The notes below the pieces were generated by a model. That model saw nothing but the letters and a program-made list of their open reading frames with translations. It was not told the DNA's origin and ran no database searches. A stretch of 20,705 bases of DNA from an uncultured Bacteroidales bacterium (lineage in GTDB: Bacteria > Bacteroidota > Bacteroidia > Bacteroidales > UBA932), in contig CAMOIZ010000008.1 of NCBI GenBank assembly GCA_946616385.1, positions 1 to 20,705 of the forward strand, given 5' to 3'. Position numbers and translations under genes: made by a program. Shown here piece after piece: positions 1 through 7,595 of this stretch (its first letter is position 1; every line of letters starts with the position of its first letter).

Positions 1-1
1 C

Positions 2-103
2 ATCGCCGTGTCGAAGAAGCGTCACATCAATCCTTACAAGGAAGACGTCTTCGTGGACCAGAAGTACTACAAGGACGCCATGGCCCGCGCCGACCTCAGC
101 TAG
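2..103 (+). CDS. C-terminal fragment of an unidentified protein
   Basis: An open frame runs from the left edge of the window to a TAG stop at 101-103 and encodes the last 33 residues of a protein. The tail is hydrophilic and lysine-rich, contains the stretch KKRHINPYKED, and ends DAMARADLS. I do not recognise the family. It has no membrane segment and looks like the end of a soluble protein. Codon use (GCC, GTG, AAG, CTC, TAC) matches the neighbouring genes, and a strong hairpin follows the stop directly, both of which support a real gene end. It converges on the SusD-like lipoprotein gene on the other strand. Confidence 0.6.
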   Translation: MAVSKKRHINPYKEDVFVDQKYYKDAMARADLS

Positions 104-120
104 TCGAAGCCATGTCAAAT

Positions 121-152
121 ATAAATGCCGGCCCGCAAGGACCGGCATTTAT
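121..152. terminator. Bidirectional intrinsic terminator hairpin
   Basis: Bases 121-131 (ATAAATGCCGG) pair perfectly with 142-152 (CCGGCATTTAT) around a 10-base loop. The GC core is flanked by A/T on both sides, giving a T-rich end in either direction. It lies between two convergent genes ending at 103 (+) and 157 (-), where a shared terminator is expected. Confidence 0.8.
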
Positions 153-156
153 TGTA

Positions 157-2325
157 TCAGTATCCCGGATTCTGTACGATGAGGGTATTGTATGTCACCT
201 CGCCCTGCGGAAGGGGAAGAAGCAGGTAATTGCTGCTTGTCAGACCGAGTTCCTCTTCTGCCAATCCGTTGCGTTTGAGGAATGCGAACATTCCGGGGTA
301 CTTGTTTTCCTTGCGGAGCTGGAGAATGTACCGGATGACCTGCTTGCCTTCGGTGACCTGGGGCCATCCCTTGGCGGTTCCTACCTCGTTCACCAGAGCA
401 AGGGCTCCGGCTTCGTCACCCAACCTGAATCTGCATTCCGCAAGGGAAAGGAGAACCTCGCAGTAGCTGAAGATAATGACATTCTGGCCAAGGTCGATTT
501 CTGCCTTGGTTAACGCGTTGTTTCGCTTCAGGCCGAACATGTAGGGATCTTCGTCGAGCTTGTAGTAGCCGGAAGCCTGGACTTCTTGCAGGTATGCGTT
601 GGCTTCTTCATAATTGCCGGCATTCATCAGGGCTTTTCCCAAAAGCACTTTCACGAAGTTGTTCGGCATGAAGAACAGCGATTTTGCGGTCCAGTCGTAC
701 CCGTAGTCTTTTTTGTCGTTGGTCACATCGAGGGTGAGCTCGAGCCTTCTGACAATGTCGGCGACGATTTCTTTGTCATCGGTCCTCGGAGAGCCTTCCT
801 CGCCTATCTGCGGGGCTTTCATGATGTAGGGGAGTGCACCCCAAAGCTCGGTCATGGGGAGATAGCACAGGGACGAGAAGAAATCCAGAAGCGGTCCGTA
901 AACCGCCATGCCCCGGGCGTCCTGGTCTCTCATCTGGTTGATCCGGCCGATTGCCAGGTAGAGCTTGTCCCAAGTCTGGCTGACGCGGCTGTCGGAAGGA
1001 GAAAGAGGAGCGTTGATGTCGCCGTACGAACTGTTGTGGGAATACATCCTTTCGAGCAGGTCGATTGCCGACATGGCATCTGCAAAGGATTCGGCAATGA
1101 TCCCGACGAACTGCTCGCCCTGGGAACTCAGCCCGGGCAGATCCAGGCTCTTGTCGCCCTTCTGTACTACCGTGACAGTTATCAGGTCGTTCCCGAAATA
1201 GTCATATACATGAATCTCTTTCGTGGTCTCGGCCCTCGAATTCGTTTTGGCGACGTTTATCGTGATTTCGTTGTTCGCAATCGAAGCATCCAAGTCCATT
1301 CCTATGAACTCGTGTGTATCGTAGAGGCTCATGTCATCCGCAGTAAGGATATCTGCCGGAGGGGTGTCCGTGTAGCCGGGTGAAGGAACTTCCAGATATA
1401 GAGAAACCGGGGAACTGACTTTGACGGTGCAAGTGCCGCCTTCCGCGGGGAATTCGATTTCCGTCCTGTCCGCCGTAATGGCCGAACCTTCGGGGATGAC
1501 CTCGTCACCCGGAACCCCGTTGCCGTCCCAGTCGAGGTACATCGCAAGGTCTTTCACGGTGATGTTCTGTCCGAGGAATTCGTATCGGGTGATGACATTC
1601 TGTGCGATTGCTTCCGTTTTTCCGATAAGAGAGAACATGGCTATATGCAGCCTTTCCTTTGTTTCAGTGCTGAAGAAGCCGTTTTCTCCGAACTCCTGCC
1701 CGAGTTTTGCAAGGGATTCCGTCACCTGCGCTTCGGTGAGCCCGGTCAGCAAGAGCGAGGAGATGGCGATCGTGACTCCCGCCTGGTCGGTGCCGGAAGT
1801 GATGGAGAACTGGGATGCGTCTCCCTCGTTGTATGCCCCCAGACTGAATGCATCGAACAACTCCTTCTGGGCTTGCGTGTCGGCATCCTTGAACGACATC
1901 CCCTTGCCGAGGAGTTTGCGTATGCGATAGTATTTCAGGTGTGTGAGAATGTTTACGTTCACGGAAGACTTGTCCCTGAGGTCGACTATCGCGTTCAGGG
2001 TCAACGGCCCTTTCGACAACCTGCCGGTGACTTCGTTGAAGAAATATCCTTCGGCGGTCAGGGTGGCATAGGGGGTGCTGAGATTCACTTTTCCGAGGTT
2101 GAAATAACCGGTGTGGTCGACGATATCTCCAAGGAAGATGGATCCTGTGGGATTATAGTTGGCGTCAAGCGGCTGGAGCTTGATGGTGGAGCCGTTTACG
2201 AACGGCCCTTTTTCCACTTTCCCGCAGACAAGGTACTCGTTTGATTTAAGCCCCTTTCCTGAAGGATCCTTCTCGCAGGCAAAGGCCGCAATAATGACAA
2301 GTGCTGATAATAATAGCTTTTTCAT
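157..2325 (-). CDS. Chimeric surface lipoprotein: N-terminal lipoprotein domain, BACON-like domain, SusD-like C-terminus
   Basis: A 722-residue lipoprotein. The signal peptide ends in lipobox AFAC with Cys17, followed by acidic EKD, which suits surface export. Residues about 33-165 resemble a module of bacterial surface lipoproteins (KGPFVNGSTIKL; GYFFNEVTG; SVNVNILT). An acidic loop, DWDGNGVPGDE (266-275), looks like a calcium-binding hinge. Residues about 285-390 look like a BACON or Ig-like strand domain (EFPAEGGTCTVKV). From about 400 it is SusD/RagB-like: LAIGRINQMRD, a WGALPY motif near 495, a TPR-like ALMNAGNYEEANAYLQ, LLSLAECRFRLGD, and the typical ending with LPLPQGE and QNPGY. The SusD part is about 320 residues, shorter than usual, and no SusC gene is adjacent. 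It starts 18 bp after recO on the same strand, so the two may be cotranscribed. Its role is probably ligand binding at the cell surface; the ligand is unknown. Confidence 0.85.
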   Translation of the reverse strand: MKKLLLSALVIIAAFACEKDPSGKGLKSNEYLVCGKVEKGPFVNGSTIKLQPLDANYNPTGSIFLGDIVDHTGYFNLGKVNLSTPYATLTAEGYFFNEVTGRLSKGPLTLNAIVDLRDKSSVNVNILTHLKYYRIRKLLGKGMSFKDADTQAQKELFDAFSLGAYNEGDASQFSITSGTDQAGVTIAISSLLLTGLTEAQVTESLAKLGQEFGENGFFSTETKERLHIAMFSLIGKTEAIAQNVITRYEFLGQNITVKDLAMYLDWDGNGVPGDEVIPEGSAITADRTEIEFPAEGGTCTVKVSSPVSLYLEVPSPGYTDTPPADILTADDMSLYDTHEFIGMDLDASIANNEITINVAKTNSRAETTKEIHVYDYFGNDLITVTVVQKGDKSLDLPGLSSQGEQFVGIIAESFADAMSAIDLLERMYSHNSSYGDINAPLSPSDSRVSQTWDKLYLAIGRINQMRDQDARGMAVYGPLLDFFSSLCYLPMTELWGALPYIMKAPQIGEEGSPRTDDKEIVADIVRRLELTLDVTNDKKDYGYDWTAKSLFFMPNNFVKVLLGKALMNAGNYEEANAYLQEVQASGYYKLDEDPYMFGLKRNNALTKAEIDLGQNVIIFSYCEVLLSLAECRFRLGDEAGALALVNEVGTAKGWPQVTEGKQVIRYILQLRKENKYPGMFAFLKRNGLAEEELGLTSSNYLLLPLPQGEVTYNTLIVQNPGY

Positions 2326-2343
2326 TGTTACTTTATTGACGTT

Positions 2344-2994
2344 TTATCGGTACAATTCCTCCAGCACCGGGAGGGAACGGATGTTGAGCGGTATTTCCAA
2401 ATGTGCGGAAAGATACTTCAGCAAAGACTTGGCGATGGCTCCGCGGCGGGTGCCGTTCAACGGATAAACCATGAATTCCGGCATGCTGGCGGAGAGAAGG
2501 TCGGCAATCTCCTTCAGGTTGTCTTCTGCAAAAGGTGCGAGGCCCTCGAACGATGGCGAAAACCCAAGCGCGCCTGCAAGTTCCATCAGGAAACGGAGAT
2601 GGTAATTCGCAAAATCCCCTTCCAGCGCATCCAGGGTCAGGACGGACTTCTCGCACCAGTCATAGAGGCCATCTTCGGCTGCACCGTCTTGAACCGCCCT
2701 CCAGAGGACTTCGCTCATGAAAAGCGAGATGGCGTTCTTGTCGAAGTGCGATCTTATTCCGTTGAGGGGATGCACAGGGGAAATGTTCTTCAGGCGCCAG
2801 AGATCCGACTTCCTGTTTTCGATTACTTCAGCGTCGAGGACATTCAGCGGCAGGAACATCGCCCTCGAGCCCCCTTTTCGCACGGTAACGATGAAACTCC
2901 TTCGTCCCATCTCCCGGCACAGGCAATGCAGCACCAGGGAATTTTCCCCGAGTTTGGTGGAATTCAGGATAATAAGACGTACGGAAGAGTTCAT
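2344..2994 (-). CDS. recO: DNA repair protein RecO
   Basis: RecO helps RecR load RecA onto SSB-coated single-stranded DNA in RecF-pathway gap repair and can anneal complementary strands. The N-terminus carries the OB-fold pattern of the family (VRLIILNSTKLGENSLVLHC, then GRRSFIV and a basic KGG), followed by the helical C-terminal domain. The four-cysteine zinc finger of some RecO proteins is not evident. I chose the ATG at 2992-2994 (217 residues) because RecO proteins usually begin a few residues before the IVL-type strand. An in-frame ATG at 3033 would add 13 residues (229 in total). Neither start has a clear Shine-Dalgarno, as is usual in Bacteroidota. The gene diverges from the tricorn protease gene and is followed 18 bp later by the chimeric lipoprotein. 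Confidence 0.85.
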   Translation of the reverse strand: MNSSVRLIILNSTKLGENSLVLHCLCREMGRRSFIVTVRKGGSRAMFLPLNVLDAEVIENRKSDLWRLKNISPVHPLNGIRSHFDKNAISLFMSEVLWRAVQDGAAEDGLYDWCEKSVLTLDALEGDFANYHLRFLMELAGALGFSPSFEGLAPFAEDNLKEIADLLSASMPEFMVYPLNGTRRGAIAKSLLKYLSAHLEIPLNIRSLPVLEELYR

Positions 2995-2999
2995 GTATG

Positions 3000-3007
3000 C
3001 AAAGATA
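3000..3007 (-). promoter_or_regulatory. Possible -7 promoter element for recO
   Basis: Read on the minus strand, the bases are TATCTTTG, matching the Bacteroidota -7 consensus TAnnTTTG. No convincing -33 TTTG lies 19-21 bp upstream. Transcription would begin almost at the ATG at 2994, which would make recO leaderless and exclude the longer start at 3033. It is a chance match until tested. Confidence 0.25.
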
Positions 3008-3028
3008 GGATTTTGAATGGATTTTTCG

Positions 3029-3036
3029 TACATTTG
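3029..3036 (+). promoter_or_regulatory. Possible -7 promoter element for the tricorn protease operon
   Basis: TACATTTG fits TAnnTTTG, the -7 consensus of the Bacteroidota primary sigma factor. A TTTTG at 3011-3015 could be the -33 element, but the 13-base gap is shorter than the usual 19-21. A start near 3042 would give a leader of about 40 bases before the ATG at 3082. The element lies in the only divergent intergenic region of the window. Confidence 0.4.
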
Positions 3037-3081
3037 GCACTTTAGTAGTTATAGTGTCCGAAAAAAATAACGACAATCGAT

Positions 3082-6000
3082 ATGAAGAAGGTTCTCTTAG
3101 CAGCAGTAGCTGCCATCATCTGCGCATCGGCGCTTGCAAATGAAACTCCCCGCTGGCTTCGCCAGAATGCCATTTCTCCTGACGGAAACACAGTGGCATT
3201 CGTGTATCAGGGCGATATCTGGCTCGTGCCTGCCAAGGGCGGCGAGGCAGTCCAGCTCACCACGAATCCCGCCCACGACACCGAACCCCGCTGGAGTCCG
3301 GACGGGAAATACGTGATCTTTGCATCCTACCGCGAAGGCCAGAAGGATATCTGGGCCGTATCTGCGGAGGGGGGAAAGCCCAAACGCCTCACAGATTATG
3401 GCGGAGCTCAGGCCCCGTACGCTGTCAGCAAAGACGGAAAGATCATCTTCTCCGCTTATTATCAGGAGCTTGCAAGCTCCAGCGCTTTCCCGGGCGCAAC
3501 CAGTCTCTACAGCATCGATCTTGCAGAGGCGCTTGCGGCAGAGCCTGGCAGGCTGCCAGTTCCGCAGCGAGTCACCACGGTTAAGGCCTGGGCAGCGGAC
3601 ATCAATTCCGAAGGCACCATCATCTTCGAAGATTATGTGACGCCCGAAGATCCCTACCGCAAGCATCACACTTCTTCCGCCGCGCATAATATCTGGAAAC
3701 TCCAGAACGGCGCATACACCAAGCTTACTTCTTTCATCGGCGAGGACAAGTGCCCGGTGTTCGCCCCGGACGGCATACACTATTATTATTTGAGCGAGCA
3801 GAGCGAGAAGCCCGTCCAGTCCAATGGCTGGGCTGGTGATGCAAATGTCTGGAAATCAGATATCAACGGTGCTGCTCCCGTGCGTGTGACATCTTTTGAA
3901 AAGAATCCCGTCCGCTACCTCAGCATCAGTGCGGAAGGCACTCTCTGCTATTCCTGGAACGGCGATCTCTATACCCAGAAGGACGGTCAGGCGCCAGTCA
4001 AGCTTGCCATAAACATCAAGAAAGACAAATTCGATCGCGAACATACCTACCGTGTCACGACCGGAGGAATCACGGGTTTTGCGGCGTCTCCCAACGGAAA
4101 GGAAATCGCAGTGGTTTCCCGCGGCGACGTGTTCGTCACCCCTCTTGAACTCGGAGATACCCGCCGCATCACCGACACCCCCGAGGCTGAGCGTGGAGTA
4201 GCGTTCGGCGACGGAGGACGCAGTATCTTTTACGCTTCCGAGCGTGGCGGCGAGTGGGCAATCTACAAGCGCGAGCTTGCAAACAAGAAGGATCAGACCT
4301 TCACTTTCTCTACGGATACGAAAGAGAAGCGCATCACTCCCGAGGGCCAGGTATGCTTCCAGCCCAGCGTGTCTCCCGACGGCAAATGGCTTGCATATCT
4401 GAGGAACCGCACCGGACTCGTGATCTGCCCTGCAGACGGCGGCAAAGAGAAAGTGCTGCTGCCGGAAGGCGTCAATTATTCCTATTCCGACGGCGACCTG
4501 CAGTTCGAGTGGAGCCCGGACAGCCGCTACATCCTTTCGACCTATCAGGGTGACCAGCGCATGTACAATGAGGATATCTGCCTCATAGAAGTGGCCAGCG
4601 GCGAGATTACCGACCTTACCCAGAGCGGATATTCCGACGGCAATTTCAAGTGGGCCATGGGCGGCAAGGCCATGACCTACACCTCCGACAAGGCCGGCTA
4701 CCGCAGCCATGGCAGCTGGGGCGCTGAGGGCGACATCTACATCATGTTCTTCGACGACGAAGCCTACCTGAACTTCACCCGCGGCGAAGACATGGAGAAA
4801 ATCGAGAACCTGCTGAAGAGCGACAAGCAGGCGTCCAAAGACAAGAAGAAAGAAGAGAAGAAGGACAGCACCGACAACAAGAAACCCGAAAAGGTAAAAC
4901 TCGAACTCGAAGGCCGTTTCGACCGGATCGTGCGTCTCACCCGCAACTCCGGCAGGATAGGGGACTACATCCTGACTCCCGACGGGAAGAAACTCTATTA
5001 CACGGTGCAGCTCGAGAAGAATTTCGACCTTGTCTGCGTCGACCGCAAGGACGGCAGCATCAAGGTGGTAAAGAAGAGCTTTACCGGCCGTGTCATCCCT
5101 TCTCCCGACGGTAAGAACGTGTACGTCATCGGCGGCAACAGCATCACGAAAGCCGATCCCAACACATTCTCTACCAAGAGCGTAAGTTTCCGCGGCGAAT
5201 TCGAGTACGACGCGGTCAAGGAGCGCGAGTATATCTTCGAGCACTGCTGGAGGCAGGTGAAGGAAAAATGGTATGTTACCGACATGCACGGAGTCGATTG
5301 GGCTGCCGTGGGCGAGAACTACCGCCAGTTCCTTCCCTACATCACCGACAACTTCGCTTTCCGCGAGCTCCTTTCCGAGATGCTCGGCGAACTTAACGGC
5401 TCGCATACCGGCGGCCGCTACAGCGGTCCATCCGGCGGAGTCGGCCATGTGGGTGTCATCTTCGATGAGGAATATACAGGCAAGGGCCTGAAAGTGAAGG
5501 AATTCCTTCCCTACAGCACACTCAGGAGATATGCTCCCGACATGAAAGAGGGCGACCTCATCCTTGCAGTGGAAGGAAAGGAAATCGAGGCTGGCACTCC
5601 CTGGTACCAGGCACTGGCCCGCACGAACGGCAAGCGTATCGTGCTCAAGGTCAAAGCCGGCGGCAAGGAGAAGGATATAATCATCACTCCTTCCGGAAGC
5701 GATTCCGAAGGGTACTACCAGCGCTGGGTACGAAACAACGAAAAGCGCGTAGAGGAGCTCTCCGGCGGCAAAGTTGGTTATGTGCACGTGCGCGGAATGA
5801 ATTCGGCAAGTTTCCGCGAAGTTTATTCCAAGGCCCTCGGCAAGTACCGCACCTGCGACGCCCTCATAGTGGATACCCGCAACAACGGAGGCGGCTGGCT
5901 GCATAACGACCTCGCCACCTTCCTTGACGGAAAGATGTATACCAAACGCGAGGCGCGCGGTGTCTACATGGCTCCAGAGCCTTACGACAAATGGGTGAAA

Positions 6001-6327
6001 CCTTCCTGCGTCGTGGTCTGCGAAGCCAATTATTCCGACGCCTGCGGCTTCCCTTATTGCTACAGGGCTCTCGGCACAGGCAAGATCATCGGCGCACCCG
6101 TTCCCGGCACCGCCACTTCCGTGTGGTGGGAGAATCAGGTGGATCCTTCGCTTGTATTCGGCATACCGCAGATAGGGTCGTGGAGCGTTTCCAACGGCAG
6201 ATATCTCGAGAATCTGCAGCTTGAGCCAGACATTACTGTATACAACGATCCGGAATCCGTAGCCCGAGGCGAAGACAAGCAGCTCGAGGCTGCCGTAGCA
6301 GAAATGCTTAAAGAGATAGCCGAGTGA
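3082..6327 (+). CDS. Tricorn-type S41 family protease, secreted
   Basis: A 1081-residue periplasmic or exported serine protease. The signal peptide is residues 1-19 (cut after ALA). Residues about 22-560 hold two blocks of WD40/PD40-type beta-propeller repeats (ISPDGNTVAF, WSPDGKYVIF, VSPDGKWLAY). A lysine- and glutamate-rich linker at about 579-606 is followed by a short third block with LTPDGKKLYY and PSPDGKNVYV. Residues about 710-780 are the tricorn C1 domain, 785-870 a PDZ domain (GDLILAVEGKEI), and 890-1060 the S41 catalytic core. By analogy with archaeal tricorn, the catalytic set is Ser774-His775 (NGSHTGG), nucleophile Ser985 with Asp986 (NYSDACGFPY), and Glu1043. The length is near the tricorn norm. 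The likely role is degradation of peptides in the periplasm. The stop overlaps the start of the NhaC-family gene, so the two are probably translated together. Substrate specificity cannot be read from the sequence. Confidence 0.92.
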   Translation: MKKVLLAAVAAIICASALANETPRWLRQNAISPDGNTVAFVYQGDIWLVPAKGGEAVQLTTNPAHDTEPRWSPDGKYVIFASYREGQKDIWAVSAEGGKPKRLTDYGGAQAPYAVSKDGKIIFSAYYQELASSSAFPGATSLYSIDLAEALAAEPGRLPVPQRVTTVKAWAADINSEGTIIFEDYVTPEDPYRKHHTSSAAHNIWKLQNGAYTKLTSFIGEDKCPVFAPDGIHYYYLSEQSEKPVQSNGWAGDANVWKSDINGAAPVRVTSFEKNPVRYLSISAEGTLCYSWNGDLYTQKDGQAPVKLAINIKKDKFDREHTYRVTTGGITGFAASPNGKEIAVVSRGDVFVTPLELGDTRRITDTPEAERGVAFGDGGRSIFYASERGGEWAIYKRELANKKDQTFTFSTDTKEKRITPEGQVCFQPSVSPDGKWLAYLRNRTGLVICPADGGKEKVLLPEGVNYSYSDGDLQFEWSPDSRYILSTYQGDQRMYNEDICLIEVASGEITDLTQSGYSDGNFKWAMGGKAMTYTSDKAGYRSHGSWGAEGDIYIMFFDDEAYLNFTRGEDMEKIENLLKSDKQASKDKKKEEKKDSTDNKKPEKVKLELEGRFDRIVRLTRNSGRIGDYILTPDGKKLYYTVQLEKNFDLVCVDRKDGSIKVVKKSFTGRVIPSPDGKNVYVIGGNSITKADPNTFSTKSVSFRGEFEYDAVKEREYIFEHCWRQVKEKWYVTDMHGVDWAAVGENYRQFLPYITDNFAFRELLSEMLGELNGSHTGGRYSGPSGGVGHVGVIFDEEYTGKGLKVKEFLPYSTLRRYAPDMKEGDLILAVEGKEIEAGTPWYQALARTNGKRIVLKVKAGGKEKDIIITPSGSDSEGYYQRWVRNNEKRVEELSGGKVGYVHVRGMNSASFREVYSKALGKYRTCDALIVDTRNNGGGWLHNDLATFLDGKMYTKREARGVYMAPEPYDKWVKPSCVVVCEANYSDACGFPYCYRALGTGKIIGAPVPGTATSVWWENQVDPSLVFGIPQIGSWSVSNGRYLENLQLEPDITVYNDPESVARGEDKQLEAAVAEMLKEIAE

Positions 6328-7595
6328 ACAGAAGCCGCGGACTCCTTGCATTAAGCCCGCTGCTGGTCTTCCTTGCAGTGTACCTTGTGTCGTCTTTCAT
6401 AGCGAAAGACTTCTACAAGGTGCCTGTGGTTGCAGCATTCCTGCTGGCTTCCGCCTACGCCATCCTCATCACCAGGGGCGGTCTGGAAGAGCGCGTGGCG
6501 GTTTTCTCCCGCGGAGCAGGCAACAGCAACGTGCTGCTGATGATATGGATATTCGTGCTTGCCGGAGTTTTTGCGGCTACCGCAAAAGCCATAGGCAGCA
6601 TCGACGCCGTGGTCGCCGCGACTCTGCACATACTGCCGGGACGCTTCATCCTGGTGGGCCTTTTCGTCGCGGCGTGTTTCATCTCCATGGCGATAGGAAC
6701 GAGCGTGGGGACCATCGTTGCGCTGGTCCCCATAGCGTCCGGCCTTGCGTCAGGCACCGGAGCTCCGCTTGCAATGGTGGTGGCCGCAATAGTGGGCGGC
6801 GCCTTCTTCGGGGACAATCTCTCTTTCATTTCCGACACTACCATAGCTGCCACCCGCAGCCAGGAGTGCTCCATGGCGGATAAATTCCGCGCAAACATTT
6901 GGATCGCAGGCCCTGCCGCCATTGTGGTCGCGGTGGTGTATGTGGTGCTCGGACAGGGTTTCGACGCGACTGCACCCGCGCAGGAATTCAATCTCCTGCT
7001 GATTCTTCCCTATCTGGCCGTCATCATCCTTGCACTTTGCGGACTGAACGTGCTGGGCGTGCTGAGCGTGGGGATTTTCCTCAATGCCGTCATCGGCCTT
7101 TTGTCCGGCAAGTTCGGATGGCTTGGCTTCCTGCAGTCGGCGGGGGAGGGCGTCGCTTCCATGGGCGACCTGATAATCGTTACCATGCTGGCCGGCGGCA
7201 TGCTCGAAATCATTAGGGTGAACGGCGGCATCGACTGGATAATCAATGTTCTCACGCGCCGGATTTCCGGCCGCAGGGGAGCAGAGTCCACCATCGCTCT
7301 GCTCGTCGCCCTTGCCAATGTCTGCACGGCGAACAATACCATCGCAATCATAACCACCGGCAGCATAGCCCGCGAAATCGCCGGGCATTTCGGGGTGGAT
7401 CCCAGGAAGTCGGCCAGCATCCTGGACACTTTCTCCTGCATAGTGCAGGGTATACTGCCTTACGGCGCCCAGCTGCTTATGGCCTCCGGCCTTGCCGGCA
7501 TCAGCGTGGCGTCCATAATCGGCTGCCTGTACTATCCGCTGGCGCTTCTTGTCTTTGCCCTGCTCGCTATCTGGCTGCGCTTCCCGCGCATTTAG
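6324..7595 (+). CDS. NhaC-family Na+/H+ antiporter-like transporter
   Basis: A 423-residue inner-membrane protein made almost entirely of hydrophobic helices, about ten to twelve by eye. It has the family's conserved segments GTSVGTIVALVPI and GGAFFGDNLSFISDTT, placing it in the NhaC/Na_H_antiporter family (Pfam Na_H_antiporter). Proteins of this family exchange protons for sodium, and some exchange organic substrates, so the ion is not certain. The start is GTG at 6324, inside the GTGA overlap with the protease stop. No other in-frame ATG exists before the conserved helices, so the GTG is well supported and suggests translational coupling. The pairing with a peptidase could mean handling of peptide products or a link to ion balance; both are guesses. 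Its TAG stop overlaps the stop of the convergent esterase gene. Confidence 0.88.
   Translation: MNRSRGLLALSPLLVFLAVYLVSSFIAKDFYKVPVVAAFLLASAYAILITRGGLEERVAVFSRGAGNSNVLLMIWIFVLAGVFAATAKAIGSIDAVVAATLHILPGRFILVGLFVAACFISMAIGTSVGTIVALVPIASGLASGTGAPLAMVVAAIVGGAFFGDNLSFISDTTIAATRSQECSMADKFRANIWIAGPAAIVVAVVYVVLGQGFDATAPAQEFNLLLILPYLAVIILALCGLNVLGVLSVGIFLNAVIGLLSGKFGWLGFLQSAGEGVASMGDLIIVTMLAGGMLEIIRVNGGIDWIINVLTRRISGRRGAESTIALLVALANVCTANNTIAIITTGSIAREIAGHFGVDPRKSASILDTFSCIVQGILPYGAQLLMASGLAGISVASIIGCLYYPLALLVFALLAIWLRFPRI

Noticed and set aside
2995..3033. Longer RecO start at 3033
   Set aside because: The 13 extra residues do not resemble a RecO N-terminus, and a -7 promoter-like element lies within this stretch. 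The alternative is still possible.
3049..3056. TTATAGTG as the promoter of the protease gene
   Set aside because: It fits a sigma-70-like -10 only loosely and does not match the Bacteroidota -7 pattern as well as TACATTTG at 3029-3036.
3856..6351. An 831-residue open frame on the minus strand opposite the tricorn protease
   Set aside because: It is antisense to a gene with clear domains and catalytic motifs, its translation has no recognisable domain, and it probably arises from codon bias in GC-rich DNA.
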